Source: Cyclobacteriaceae bacterium
GTDB lineage: Bacteria; Bacteroidota; Bacteroidia; Cytophagales; Cyclobacteriaceae
DNA: 52,867 nt
Reading direction: 5' to 3'
Assembly: GCA_024644875.1 (NCBI GenBank)
Contig: JAHEGY010000011.1
Span: 1 to 52,867, forward strand
This document shows positions 26,073-34,923 of this stretch, one piece after another. Every line of letters begins with the position of its first letter. The first letter of the stretch is position 1. The notes beneath the pieces are model-generated. The model ran no database searches and was not told the DNA's origin. It was given only the letters and a program-made list of their open reading frames with translations. A program made the translations under genes and the position numbers.

Positions 26073-27992
26073 ATGTTAATCGAATCAGGGCCAATACTAA
26101 AAAACATAAACTCTCCGGATGATTTAAAAGATCTGGATCCAGCTCAGCTTGTGCAATTATCCCAGGAGCTGAGACAGTATATAATTGACAATGTATCTAT
26201 ATATGGTGGTCATTTCGGTGCCAGTCTGGGCGTTGTAGAACTCACCATAGCCTTGCATCATGTCTTCAATACTCCAAAAGATCTGCTGGTTTGGGATGTT
26301 GGCCATCAGGCATATGGGCATAAGATCCTTACAGGAAGGCGGGATGCTTTTCATTCAAACCGGGTTTATAAAGGAATTTCGGGTTTCCCTAAACGATCAG
26401 AAAGTGAATATGATACTTTTGGTGTAGGGCATTCTTCAACATCGATATCTGCAGCCCTTGGAATGGCTATAGCCTCCAAATATCAGAACGAAAATGACAG
26501 GCAACATATCGCCGTTATTGGGGATGGTGCGATGACCGGAGGAATGGCTTTCGAAGCAATGAATCATGCAGGTGTTTCAAATTCCAATCTTTTGATCGTA
26601 TTGAATGACAATTGCATGTCAATCGATCCGAATGTGGGTGCACTCAAAGATTATCTGACGGATATTACAACATCACACACGTACAACAAATTCAAAGATG
26701 AAGTCTGGCATATGCTTGGAAAGGTGAGTAAGTTTGGTGTAAATGCCAGAGAGATCATCTCCAATATAGAGAATAGTGTAAAAACGATGTTCCTGAAGCA
26801 CAGCAACTTGTTCGAATCTCTCAATCTCAGGTATTTCGGACCTGTTGACGGGCATGATCTTAATCATCTGGTCCATATCTTCAAAGATCTAAAGGATATA
26901 CCGGGACCGAAGATACTTCACTGCATCACGGTCAAAGGTAAAGGATTTCAGCAGGCTGAGAAAGATCAGACCAAATGGCATGCGCCGGGAAAATTTGATA
27001 AACTCACCGGAGAGATCCATATAAAATCCAAAGAAAAGCCTGAACCGCCTAAATACCAGGATGTATTCGGACACACACTGGTTGAACTGGCCAGGATGAA
27101 TGATAAAGTGATGGGAATCACTCCAGCCATGCCTACGGGATCCTCAATGACTTTCCTGATGAGAGATATGCCTGAAAGAGCATTCGATGTGGGTATTGCA
27201 GAACAGCATGCCGTTACATTTTCAGCAGGCCTGGCTACTCAGGGATTGGTTCCGTATTGCAATATCTATAGCACATTCATGCAAAGAGCTTATGATCAAG
27301 TGATCCATGATGTATGCATTCAGAACCTGAAAGTAGTACTTTGTTTAGACAGGGCAGGATTGGTTGGGGCAGATGGTCCTACCCACCATGGAGCCTATGA
27401 TATTTCTTACCTACGGGCCATACCCAATTTGATTGCTTCAGCTCCGATGAATGAGATTGAATTACGCAATTTAATGTATACCGCACAGTTACCGCATGTA
27501 AAAAGTCCTTTCAGTATCAGATACCCAAGAGGTAAAGGTATGCATCCTGATTGGCAAACACCTTTCGAAGAAATTGAAATAGGCAAAGGAAGACAGGTTA
27601 CAGAGGGTGACGAAATTGCAATTATTTCCATTGGCCATGTTGGTAATTTCGCCATTGAAGCCATTAAAAAACTAGAACCAAAAGGTATTTTCCCCGCATT
27701 ATATGATATGCGATTCATAAAACCACTTGATTTCGACCTTTTACATGAGGTCTTCTCCAAATTCAAAAAGATTATTACGGTTGAAGACGGGTCCCTGCCG
27801 GGTGGTTTTGGCAGCAGCATTCTCGAGTTTATGGCTGACAATGATTATAAAGCCAGCGTTAAACGACTAGGTATACCTGATAAAATAATTGAACACGGTG
27901 ATCCTGAACAACTCCATAAGGAATGTGAATATGACTCTTCAAGTATATACAATGCAGTCCTTGAAATATTTGAAGAAGTATATAGCGAATAA
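26073..27992 (+). CDS. dxs: 1-deoxy-D-xylulose-5-phosphate synthase
   Basis: Dxs condenses pyruvate and glyceraldehyde 3-phosphate, the first step of the non-mevalonate isoprenoid pathway, and also feeds thiamine and pyridoxal synthesis. The 639-residue product has GGHFGASLGVVELT (H47), DVGHQAYGHKILTGR, the thiamine-diphosphate motif GDGAMTGGMAFEAMNHAG (starting at 150) and the transketolase-type segment FDVGIAEQHAVTFSAGLA. RAGLVGADGPTHHGAYD and the C-terminal EDGSLPGGFGS follow. The length is typical. The alpha/beta hydrolase gene starts 7 bases later and is likely co-transcribed. Confidence 0.97.
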   Translation: MLIESGPILKNINSPDDLKDLDPAQLVQLSQELRQYIIDNVSIYGGHFGASLGVVELTIALHHVFNTPKDLLVWDVGHQAYGHKILTGRRDAFHSNRVYKGISGFPKRSESEYDTFGVGHSSTSISAALGMAIASKYQNENDRQHIAVIGDGAMTGGMAFEAMNHAGVSNSNLLIVLNDNCMSIDPNVGALKDYLTDITTSHTYNKFKDEVWHMLGKVSKFGVNAREIISNIENSVKTMFLKHSNLFESLNLRYFGPVDGHDLNHLVHIFKDLKDIPGPKILHCITVKGKGFQQAEKDQTKWHAPGKFDKLTGEIHIKSKEKPEPPKYQDVFGHTLVELARMNDKVMGITPAMPTGSSMTFLMRDMPERAFDVGIAEQHAVTFSAGLATQGLVPYCNIYSTFMQRAYDQVIHDVCIQNLKVVLCLDRAGLVGADGPTHHGAYDISYLRAIPNLIASAPMNEIELRNLMYTAQLPHVKSPFSIRYPRGKGMHPDWQTPFEEIEIGKGRQVTEGDEIAIISIGHVGNFAIEAIKKLEPKGIFPALYDMRFIKPLDFDLLHEVFSKFKKIITVEDGSLPGGFGSSILEFMADNDYKASVKRLGIPDKIIEHGDPEQLHKECEYDSSSIYNAVLEIFEEVYSE

Positions 27993-27999
27993 TTAATAT

Positions 28000-28773
28000 A
28001 TGGCTTCGATTTTTTATAATGATACAGGAGAAGGTTTTCCTGTAGTTTTTTTACATGGATTTTGTGAAACAAGTGATATATGGTCAGGCATTCAAAGCCA
28101 CCTTTCAGATAATTTTCGTGTAATCACACTCGACCTGCCAGGCTTTGGAGGAAGCCCATTATTGAATTATACATTCAGCCTCGAAGATGTCGCAAAGGAG
28201 ATAAAGTCTTTTCTTGATTCATTAAAGCTCACGAATTATGTAATGATTGGCCACTCTCTGGGAGGATATATAACGCTCGCTTTTTCAAGATTATACAGTG
28301 ATCAATTATCAGGGATGGGATTGTTTCATTCAAGCGTTTTCCAGGATGATAAAGATAAAAAAGAGAACCGGACCAGATTGATGGAGTTTATAAAAGTCAA
28401 TGGAGTGCGGACATTTATCAAGACGTTTATTCCATCTTTATTTTATAAAGAAAATTTAGATACCCTTGATGATGTTATTCGTAATCTGAAAATATCCGCG
28501 GATAAAACCCGTCCGGAATCTGTCATTGAATATGCCAGAGCTATGCGGGACAGAAACAGTAGTGAAAAATTCCTTCGTACATTTAAAAAACCGGTTATGT
28601 TTATAGTCGGTGAGGAAGATCCTTCAGTACCCTTGTCTAAGAGTATGGAACAAAGCACAATGCCGGAAAATACACATATTCTAAGACTGACAAAAACCGG
28701 GCACATGGGAATGTTTGAAAAGCCAGATGAAACCACGGGCTTTATTGAGGGTTTTTTGAAGTTTTGTAGATAA
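28000..28773 (+). CDS. Alpha/beta-fold hydrolase
   Basis: The 257-residue product has the alpha/beta hydrolase layout: oxyanion motif LHGF (18-21), the nucleophile elbow GHSLGGY with S86, an acid in VGEEDPSVPLS and the catalytic histidine in TKTGHMGMFEKP. This fits small esterases and peroxidase- or lipase-like hydrolases; the substrate cannot be read from the sequence. It has no signal peptide, so it is cytoplasmic. It lies 7 bases after dxs and is probably co-transcribed with it, though a direct role in isoprenoid synthesis is not known. Confidence 0.88.
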   Translation: MASIFYNDTGEGFPVVFLHGFCETSDIWSGIQSHLSDNFRVITLDLPGFGGSPLLNYTFSLEDVAKEIKSFLDSLKLTNYVMIGHSLGGYITLAFSRLYSDQLSGMGLFHSSVFQDDKDKKENRTRLMEFIKVNGVRTFIKTFIPSLFYKENLDTLDDVIRNLKISADKTRPESVIEYARAMRDRNSSEKFLRTFKKPVMFIVGEEDPSVPLSKSMEQSTMPENTHILRLTKTGHMGMFEKPDETTGFIEGFLKFCR

Positions 28774-28880
28774 AGTCAATTCCCCTTGTTAAATTTGGCA
28801 TAGTTGATTCAGGATATTAACTTCGGAAACAGATTGATTGTCCCAATGAATCTAATAAATACAATTTAACCAAGTATAGC

Positions 28881-28908
28881 TTTGACTAAAGAATGTTCTT
28901 TATTTTTG
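28881..28908 (+). promoter_or_regulatory. Bacteroidota-type promoter for the 249-residue membrane protein gene
   Basis: TTTG (28881-28884), 16 bases, then TATTTTTG (28901-28908), an exact TAnnTTTG -7 box. The ATG is 31 bases further on. The region between the alpha/beta hydrolase gene and this box holds nothing else I can identify. Confidence 0.5.
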
Positions 28909-28939
28909 TCAATCCTGTTATTAAATAACTGCCTTTGAT

Positions 28940-29689
28940 ATGGATGCTTATTTGTACTTAGAAAAATGGAATACATTTGGAAGATACTTATCCTATGTAT
29001 TGGTGGGGCTGGGATTATTGATAATTATATACCATTACCTTAGACTAATATTTACCCGTGATTTTAAAATCCGTTACGATTATATCAATAAAAATGAAAT
29101 AAGATCTCTTTGGTTAAGCACACTTTTTATCATTTTTGGGATTGGTGTATTCATGAATACACTTGTTGATGAAGGCGAAATAATCTGGCTTTTGGTTCGG
29201 GTGTTTGTCATTGTCATGCTTGGGCTAATATTGGGTGTAATCATATCTAATCTGTTGAAATTTTACTATCCCTTTTATATTGAAAAGCGATTACGGCGCT
29301 TAAGATATAAGCCCAGAAGATCACCAAAAACCGGCAAGGCCATGAAATTACTGAGTGAGGAGGAAGAGGACGTGTATCTAGATGAAGGTATGCAGGCTGA
29401 AGAGAATGTATTTTCTGTGGACTATGATGTATGGATCGATGAAGAGACGGGATATACAAAAATTGAGAAGTACGCAGGACATCTCGTTGCTTTGCAATGT
29501 CCTGAGTGCAGTTATCAGACTTTAAAAGTTATTAAAGAAGAAATACTCGAGTCACCGACTGAAAGTGAAGAAGGCGAATTAATGAAATTCTATAAATGTG
29601 ATTATTGCGGCTATAAGGAAAGAAAGGCTTTCAGAGTTGCCAAATTAAAAATGACCGTTGGAATTAATAAGAGCAATATCAATCCCTGA
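28940..29689 (+). CDS. Membrane protein with a C-terminal zinc-ribbon-like domain, unknown function
   Basis: I do not recognise the family. The 249-residue product has about three membrane helices (roughly 16-38, 55-74 and 81-107), a basic patch (EKRLRRLRYKPRRSPK) and an acidic linker (EEEEDVYLDEG). A soluble tail follows with two CxxC pairs, CPEC (187-190) and CDYC (220-223), each followed by an aromatic residue and a basic or polar run. The four cysteines could bind one zinc ion. The positive-inside rule places the tail in the cytoplasm. The gene has its own promoter-like sequence and stands alone. Confidence 0.75.
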   Translation: MDAYLYLEKWNTFGRYLSYVLVGLGLLIIIYHYLRLIFTRDFKIRYDYINKNEIRSLWLSTLFIIFGIGVFMNTLVDEGEIIWLLVRVFVIVMLGLILGVIISNLLKFYYPFYIEKRLRRLRYKPRRSPKTGKAMKLLSEEEEDVYLDEGMQAEENVFSVDYDVWIDEETGYTKIEKYAGHLVALQCPECSYQTLKVIKEEILESPTESEEGELMKFYKCDYCGYKERKAFRVAKLKMTVGINKSNINP

Positions 29690-29746
29690 ACTTTAGGTTC
29701 CGATTATCCACAATAATGATTTGTTCACCATCCGGTTACTACAATG

Positions 29747-30109
29747 TCAGGGAGATAATCCAAGTGTGCTGCATACATCAGCCTTTATTTCAATAGTCCC
29801 GTCCCATTCTTTTGGTGTACCCATATTACCGACCTGCTCAACAGCTTCAAAATTATAGATGCCAGGAGCAAGCGCCACTGTAACACACCCATCAGCCTCA
29901 CACCCTGGATTGCTGGAATAAAAGGTATTTATAGAACCATAATAGGTATTGTCTACAAAAATATCAATTGGAGGTCCATCAAAATTTGACCAGAAGGAAA
30001 ACAATCCTTCTTCAAGGTTTTCACTCTCTAACAAACCTTCACACGAAGCAAAAATCATCAATGTGATTGTCAGTAAAAGTACGTTGAGTTTTAATATTCG
30101 AGTTCTCAT
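29747..30109 (-). CDS. Small predicted lipoprotein, unknown function
   Basis: The 120-residue product has a basic N-terminus, a hydrophobic helix and the lipobox FASC (about residues 20-23), so it should be a lipoprotein. The mature part is beta-rich with FDGPPIDIFVDNTYYGSI, two cysteines in NPGCEADGCVT and a late one in ADVCSTLG. The phrase APGIYNFEAVE resembles small beta-sandwich lipoproteins of Bacteroidota. No named family is recognised. The gene stands alone, convergent with the 249-residue membrane protein gene. Confidence 0.7.
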   Translation of the reverse strand: MRTRILKLNVLLLTITLMIFASCEGLLESENLEEGLFSFWSNFDGPPIDIFVDNTYYGSINTFYSSNPGCEADGCVTVALAPGIYNFEAVEQVGNMGTPKEWDGTIEIKADVCSTLGLSP

Positions 30110-30418
30110 TTTGAATAAATACTTTAATGCCTGTTATTAATCGTAGCAAATATATTACCAAAAATACACTGGTTTCAAAAAGGCATAGTCATTATAAGAA
30201 CGAAAAGAATAATAAGAAAATTATTAGAAAAGGATAGATTTATTATGGAACCTATATAACCGTATCGAAAGGGGAATCCCGGCCAACATTTGTCGTTTCC
30301 CGGGTTAAAATGATCATTCTGGCTGTTCAAGTTAACCTAAATATCAATCTGGCAGAAAGTAAAAGAGGCTGTCTCTATGACAGCCTCTAATAACTAACCT
30401 TAACGTTATGAAGAGAGT
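30110..30418. other. Gene-free stretch of about 310 bases
   Basis: I see no credible coding frame here. The right end holds the terminator hairpin at 30364-30388. The left end is the upstream region of the small lipoprotein gene that is read leftwards from 30109. A weak CCCGG...CCCGGG pairing lies near 30286-30305. Nothing else is supported. Confidence 0.5.
30364..30388 (-). terminator. Intrinsic terminator after the 105-residue protein gene
   Basis: A perfect 10-bp stem AGAGGCTGTC / GACAGCCTCT with loop TCTAT, followed on the minus strand by TTTTACTTT. It lies 30 bases after the stop at 30419. Its stem is nearly the same as that of the terminator at 52633-52656. Confidence 0.75.
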
Positions 30419-30736
30419 TTAGCGAGATAATTTAAAATAGGAGATCTTATTAACTTCAGTTATAAAATCAGATTGTCTAATAAGCTGAGTAAATTTTTTA
30501 TCATTTTTATTCCTGGTTTCGTATACAAGTTGATCTGAACTATTGTACACTTTATAGACTGAAGTTTCTTCCTTTTCAATCAGATTTGCTTTCAATATTT
30601 CCTTAGCCAGTTGCTCTGATTGAAATTCAATATGATTTTTCTCACCGCCTATGTTTACATCAGCATAGCTGAAATTGTTAATTGACGCTATAACCGCTAT
30701 TATAATACCCAGAATTAATATAGACTTTCTTTTCAT
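30419..30736 (-). CDS. Small secreted hypothetical protein
   Basis: The 105-residue product starts with MKRKSILILGIIIAVIASI, a clear signal peptide ending near FSYA. The mature part is charged and mixed helix/strand, with EQLAKEILKANLIEKEET and VYKVYNSSDQLVYETRNKN. The pattern 'VYKVYNSSDQLVYE' reads like a small beta element that senses or binds something, but no family is recognised. The gene is preceded by an AT-rich region with an inverted repeat and followed by a strong terminator, so it seems to be a transcription unit of its own. Confidence 0.65.
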   Translation of the reverse strand: MKRKSILILGIIIAVIASINNFSYADVNIGGEKNHIEFQSEQLAKEILKANLIEKEETSVYKVYNSSDQLVYETRNKNDKKFTQLIRQSDFITEVNKISYFKLSR

Positions 30737-30845
30737 ATCCTTTTTTGCAGGAATTTACGCATACAGTTCCAATTGCTATGCCAAAAAATACATATTGCTG
30801 TATATCAGGGAGTTAATAATATCAGTTAAGAAATGTTTTATGAAT

Positions 30846-30865
30846 AATGTTCAATAATGAACATT
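30846..30865. repeat. Perfect 8-bp inverted repeat between the nitroreductase and small secreted protein genes
   Basis: AATGTTCA and TGAACATT are separated by four bases (ATAA). A partial third copy, AAATGTT, lies about 20 bases to the left. The site lies 32 bases after the nitroreductase stop and 110 bases before the start of the next gene on the minus strand. It could be a regulator site for the small secreted protein gene or a weak terminator of the nitroreductase gene. Confidence 0.4.
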
Positions 30866-30896
30866 TCATGGACGCGTATGTACTTTATTCATCCAT

Positions 30897-31475
30897 TTAT
30901 CTGATCCATTTAACCTTATCATCCATAGACTCACGCCTTCCTGCAGGTATTTTTTTTGGAACACCAATATATAAGAATCCCAAAAGCTTATCTTTGGCTT
31001 CAAGTCCGAAGAAGTCTTTGGCACTTTCAACATAGGTTATGCCACCTGATCCCCAATAACAACCCACACCATAAGCGGATGCTGTCAAATACATGTTCTG
31101 GACAGCGCAGGCAACAGCTTCAATTTCCTCAATTTCCGGGAGTCTCTCCGCAGGATCTCTTCTCATGCCAATGGATATTATATGCGAAGCCTGGAGTGGC
31201 TTAGTCTTGAGCATCTCGAATTTGGATTCCAGGAAATTACCAGCCTGGGAACTGATACTTTTATACAATTTCGATTGAAAATCTGCCAGTTTTTTTAGTC
31301 CATCTTTGGTAAAAACGCAAAATCTCCAGGGATTGGTATGCTTATGCGTAGGTGCCCAACGGGCATTTTCAAGCATCTGTTCCACAACCTGTTCATCAAC
31401 CCTTTCGCCGGTATACATGTTCGGGAATATAGACCTCCTGTTTCGTATGAGTGTATTGAATTCTGATATATCCAT
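30897..31475 (-). CDS. Nitroreductase family protein
   Basis: The 192-residue product belongs to the FMN-dependent nitroreductase family, which reduces nitro groups, quinones or similar substrates with NAD(P)H. FMN-contact motifs are the N-terminal RNRRSIFPNMY and ARWAPTHKHTNPWRFCVF, the mid-part EIEAVACAVQNMYLTASAYGVG and CYWGSGG near the C-terminal third. The length is that of single-domain YdjA/NfnB-like members. The natural substrate cannot be assigned. It is divergent from the aminotransferase gene. Confidence 0.9.
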   Translation of the reverse strand: MDISEFNTLIRNRRSIFPNMYTGERVDEQVVEQMLENARWAPTHKHTNPWRFCVFTKDGLKKLADFQSKLYKSISSQAGNFLESKFEMLKTKPLQASHIISIGMRRDPAERLPEIEEIEAVACAVQNMYLTASAYGVGCYWGSGGITYVESAKDFFGLEAKDKLLGFLYIGVPKKIPAGRRESMDDKVKWIR

Positions 31476-31598
31476 TACTTTTATTTTGATATGATTTATT
31501 ATTTTATTCCTTCCTATAATTTATATCTTGGGAAATTGCAAATAAGAATTTTTTTTATTGTATTTCAATGATATTTTCTATTTGTTAATATCCTTATA

Positions 31599-31606
31599 TA
31601 ATTTTG
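31599..31606 (+). promoter_or_regulatory. Candidate -7 box upstream of the aminotransferase gene
   Basis: TAATTTTG is an exact TAnnTTTG match 25 bases before the ATG at 31632. A TTTG lies at 31581-31584, 14 bases upstream, which is shorter than usual. Confidence 0.4.
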
Positions 31607-31631
31607 GCGTTTTTGATAAAACATATTCAAT

Positions 31632-32936
31632 ATGAGGCAACCATTATTACGGGAAGGGGCAAGTGAACTAAGTTATGAAATACGCGGTATTGTTAAAAAA
31701 GCCCACCAGGTTGAAAAATTAGGGCAAAAGGTCTCCTGGGAAAACATAGGAGATCCTGTACAAAAAAATATGGGATTACCTGCCTGGATCAAAGATATTA
31801 TCGTTTCATTGGTTGAACAGGATGCAACTTATAGCTACAGTGATTCCAAAGGTGTCCTGGAAACCAGGGAATTTTTAGCTACCTTAAATAATAAAAAGGG
31901 GGGCGCACAGATTTCAGAAGAAGATATTTTATTTTTCAATGGACTGGGTGATGCCATCGCAAAGTTGTATCAGTATCTGCTCCCATCCTCCAGAATAATT
32001 GGACCATCGCCTGCCTATTCTACTCATTCCTCAGCGGAAGCAGCTCATGCCAATACCCACCCCCTTACCTATAGTCTGAATCCGAATGATAATTGGTATC
32101 CGGATATGGATGATTTGTATATGAAGGTAAAATATAATCCTAATGTGGTAGGAATACTTATCATAAATCCGGATAATCCGACCGGGATGGTTTACCCTAG
32201 ATTCATACTTGACAGATTTGTAGATATAGCCAGAGAATTCAATCTCTTCCTGATTTGCGATGAAATATATATGAATGTTACATATAATGGTGCATCAAAT
32301 CATACTCTGGCGGAATATATTAAAGATGTTCCGGCGATATCTTTGAAAGGCATATCAAAAGAAATGCCCTGGCCGGGTGGAAGATGCGGCTGGATGGAGT
32401 TTTATAACCGAAAATCAAAACCGGAATTTGATCGTTTATGCGAGACACTGGAGAATGCAAAAATGATAGAGGTAAGCTCCACAAAACTTCCTCAACTCGC
32501 TATTCCGCTAATAATGCAGGATCCGCGATATCCTGATTATCTTAATACCCAAAGTGAGAAGATAGGAAGAAGGAGCCGCTTAATAACAGAAATGCTGGGT
32601 TCAGTGAAGGGAATTAAATTCAATGAAACTTTCGGAGCCTTTTACAATACAATAATTTTTGAAGAGGGTGTTTTGAATTATAAACAATCCATGAAGATCC
32701 AAAATCCGGATATCCGAAAATTGGTTGAATCCTGGGCAGAGGAAGAAGTCCTTAACTTCGATCAGCGATTTGTATATTATTTACTTGGAGCGAAGGGAGT
32801 ATGTGTGGTTCCGATTTCATCATTTTGTTCGGACTTACTTGGATTCAGGATTACGCTGCTTGAAGAAAATGAAGAATTATTGAAGAATATATTCAATAAA
32901 ATCAGAGAGGGTCTGGAAGAATATCTTAATTCCTGA
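31632..32936 (+). CDS. Pyridoxal-phosphate-dependent aminotransferase, class I/II
   Basis: The 434-residue product is a fold-type I aminotransferase of the aspartate/tyrosine/alanine group. Visible motifs are TYSYSDSKGVLETREFLA, the NPDNPTG substrate loop, the cofactor aspartate and tyrosine in LICDEIYMNV, the Schiff-base lysine in SLKGISKEMPWPGGRCGW and the C-terminal arginine in LGFRITLLEE. The protein is longer than the usual 390 residues by an N-terminal extension and small inserts. The amino-acid substrate is not certain. It is convergent with the small 134-residue protein gene. Confidence 0.88.
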   Translation: MRQPLLREGASELSYEIRGIVKKAHQVEKLGQKVSWENIGDPVQKNMGLPAWIKDIIVSLVEQDATYSYSDSKGVLETREFLATLNNKKGGAQISEEDILFFNGLGDAIAKLYQYLLPSSRIIGPSPAYSTHSSAEAAHANTHPLTYSLNPNDNWYPDMDDLYMKVKYNPNVVGILIINPDNPTGMVYPRFILDRFVDIAREFNLFLICDEIYMNVTYNGASNHTLAEYIKDVPAISLKGISKEMPWPGGRCGWMEFYNRKSKPEFDRLCETLENAKMIEVSSTKLPQLAIPLIMQDPRYPDYLNTQSEKIGRRSRLITEMLGSVKGIKFNETFGAFYNTIIFEEGVLNYKQSMKIQNPDIRKLVESWAEEEVLNFDQRFVYYLLGAKGVCVVPISSFCSDLLGFRITLLEENEELLKNIFNKIREGLEEYLNS

Positions 32937-32988
32937 TTATTTATATTAGGGTTCGTTGAAATATAAAAAACCTACGTTTTAAAATGAA

Positions 32989-33018
32989 AAAACGATGATG
33001 AAGCTTCAGCACCGTTTT
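32989..33018. terminator. Hairpin between convergent genes, possible bidirectional terminator
   Basis: AAAACG pairs with CGTTTT, with an inner GAAGCTTC palindrome and a few mismatches. It lies between the aminotransferase gene (plus) and the 134-residue protein gene (minus), about 53 bases past either stop. The T-runs are short, so termination strength is uncertain. Confidence 0.4.
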
Positions 33019-33071
33019 AAAAATTCCTTGGAATCCTTGAACTAGATTTTGACCCGATTAATGAATTGAAC

Positions 33072-33476
33072 TCATGTCTCCATATTCATTATCCTGGCTA
33101 TCTTAGACTGTAATCCAGAAGAATCGAAATTATTATCTTCTTCAAGCCCAACTCGTATTGCCTCAAGATAGAATTCACCTGCTTTCTCCGGCAATTTGTT
33201 TTTCATATAATAATCCCCCTTGATCTCAAGGTTGAAAGATGATCTCTTAATCTTCAATGACTTATTAATCCATTCATCTACTTCCTTAGTCACTATGTTC
33301 TTCTTTAAACATTGCTCCGCGCAGGATGCCAGCGTATACCAATCATCGGGAGCTGATTCCTGCACAATGTCCCGGTATTTATTCAGGATCCTGCTATTCT
33401 TTCCATCAGAAGAATGCACATTTAAACTTACACTGCTTAGTAATAATAACATGAAAAATCCCATCATATACTTCAT
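33072..33476 (-). CDS. Small secreted protein with TPR-like helices, unknown function
   Basis: The 134-residue product has a signal peptide (MKYMMGFFMLLLLSSVSLNVHS). The mature part is helical with a TPR-like pair: DDWYTLASCAEQCLKKN and SFNLEIKGDYYMKNKLPEKAGEFYLEAIRVGLEED. Two cysteines in SCAEQC may form a disulfide or bind a metal. No named family is recognised. It is preceded by a 300-base intergenic region rich in inverted repeats. Confidence 0.65.
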   Translation of the reverse strand: MKYMMGFFMLLLLSSVSLNVHSSDGKNSRILNKYRDIVQESAPDDWYTLASCAEQCLKKNIVTKEVDEWINKSLKIKRSSFNLEIKGDYYMKNKLPEKAGEFYLEAIRVGLEEDNNFDSSGLQSKIARIMNMET

Positions 33477-33777
33477 ATCACAATCTTTTTAGGGTTAACA
33501 CTCTATTTTTTCCAATGTATTTATGGCCAATGATATGCCAAGATCAATAAGTAATTGAAGGACAACAAATTGATAGATTCGGAGAGTCAATAAAATTCAA
33601 AAAGTGTACGGAAAAAGCACAATATAGTGTTCCTTTTTGTACACTGAATTGAAAAATAATTGCGATAATTTGAATAAATACACCCAAATTGGGGTATTTT
33701 TTACACTATTGCCAAATTTGGTTCACTTTTTTGAATAGCTTGCAATTTTGCCCCAATCCCTATAGCGTTGCAATTAA
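33477..33777. other. Gene-free stretch of about 300 bases with several palindromes
   Basis: No coding frame is supported. The stretch holds a long imperfect hairpin (33603-33645), the near-palindrome ACCCAAATTGGGGT (33682-33695) and the perfect palindrome CCAAATTTGG (33712-33721). It separates the acyltransferase gene from the 134-residue protein gene on the same strand, so it probably holds a terminator of the first and the control region of the second. Confidence 0.5.
33603..33645 (-). terminator. Long imperfect hairpin, probable terminator after the acyltransferase gene
   Basis: AGTGTAC, AAAAAG and CAC pair with GTG, CTTTTT and GTACACT around AATATA, with a GG and a TTC bulge. On the minus strand it is followed by TTTTTGAATTTT. 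It lies about 130 bases after the acyltransferase stop. Confidence 0.5.
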
Positions 33778-34923
33778 CTAGAAATTGGTAAACCTTATCT
33801 TGTTTTTGACAGGATTTGCATAGATTGATAAAAGACGGGCCCTGCCATCAGGATCGTACATTTTGTTTTGTTCCAGTCTTGATTCAATATACTGAATGTA
33901 TTTTTGTTTTTCCTCTTCAGTATACTCCTCATTATATGTATCCATACCCATCAATAAGTCATATGCGATATAATTTGTGGGCCATAATTTTATATTGCTT
34001 TGGACTTGCTCATCAATGATAGCTGCCAGAGCGGAGAATTGTTCCTTAGGTGTTTCATGATGAAGAATTTCATCAAATTCATCCTGTATAACATTTCCTA
34101 TGCTGATGTGAATCCTTCCCTTGAATCCGGTTAATCCTGTAACCATGCTGATCTCGTCCTCCTTTTCATTTTTCTCATAATGAAGATGCTTCTCCTTTGC
34201 AATGCTTTCCTTTACCTTCAGAATATCACAGGGATCAAACTCGTACGAAATGGCTGTGGGCAAGAATTTCAATGATTTCAAATATTTGAACTTGGATTCC
34301 TCACCACCATAGGCTAACATTTTCAGAAGGCTTACCTGAGTAATATCATTGCCATCCTTTGCACGGCCTTCCCTCTGGGCGATCCAGACTGATTCCTTGT
34401 CTTCAATTATTGTTTTCTTAATATAATTTGAAAGACGTTGGGAATAATAATATGCCTCTTTTCCGGATGGTGACCTGTGTACAATAAAACTCTTATTCAA
34501 TCTGGCCAGGTCCCGGATCCATTCCTTACGCAATAAATTATCGCCAATGGCAACTTTGGTTGTATTAAATCCATTCTCATATAATAACAAATTCAATACA
34601 GATGGATCCAGAATAATATCATGATGATTTGAAATAAAAAGATTAGGCATTCCCTTTTCTAATTTATCAAATCCAGAATAAGTTAAAATTGTGGAGGTAT
34701 CATTTATAAGCTTTTTTAAAATAGGATAGATAACTTTTACCTGAAAATCAAATATGCTGTTTATTTGAAGAAAGGCCAACTTTAGCATATCGGGATCCTT
34801 TCCAGGAAAAAATCGTCTAATAAGAGTATTATAAAAATTCAGGTTTAATACTTTCTCCACCAGGCCTCCCACCTCATGATCTTCATAAGGTCGTATGTCA
34901 TCAAATTTATTTATGTCAATCAT
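33778..34923 (-). CDS. PlsC-like glycerol-phosphate acyltransferase family protein
   Basis: The 381-residue product has the acyltransferase motif I as FISNHHDIILDPSVLN (H-x4-D form), a phosphate-binding-like motif AQREGRAKDGND in place of the usual EGTRS and the segment YEFDPCD further on. These fit the 1-acyl-glycerol-3-phosphate acyltransferase superfamily, which transfers an acyl chain to a lipid precursor. It is larger than a typical PlsC by a C-terminal half with KLWPTNYIAYDLLMG and a helical end. There is no signal peptide or clear membrane helix, so it may act at the inner face of the membrane. The exact lipid acceptor is unknown. Confidence 0.8.
   Translation of the reverse strand: MIDINKFDDIRPYEDHEVGGLVEKVLNLNFYNTLIRRFFPGKDPDMLKLAFLQINSIFDFQVKVIYPILKKLINDTSTILTYSGFDKLEKGMPNLFISNHHDIILDPSVLNLLLYENGFNTTKVAIGDNLLRKEWIRDLARLNKSFIVHRSPSGKEAYYYSQRLSNYIKKTIIEDKESVWIAQREGRAKDGNDITQVSLLKMLAYGGEESKFKYLKSLKFLPTAISYEFDPCDILKVKESIAKEKHLHYEKNEKEDEISMVTGLTGFKGRIHISIGNVIQDEFDEILHHETPKEQFSALAAIIDEQVQSNIKLWPTNYIAYDLLMGMDTYNEEYTEEEKQKYIQYIESRLEQNKMYDPDGRARLLSIYANPVKNKIRFTNF

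Noticed and set aside
31093-31278. Small plus-strand frames over the nitroreductase gene.
   Set aside because: They are antisense shadows of a conserved enzyme and lack any start signal or domain.
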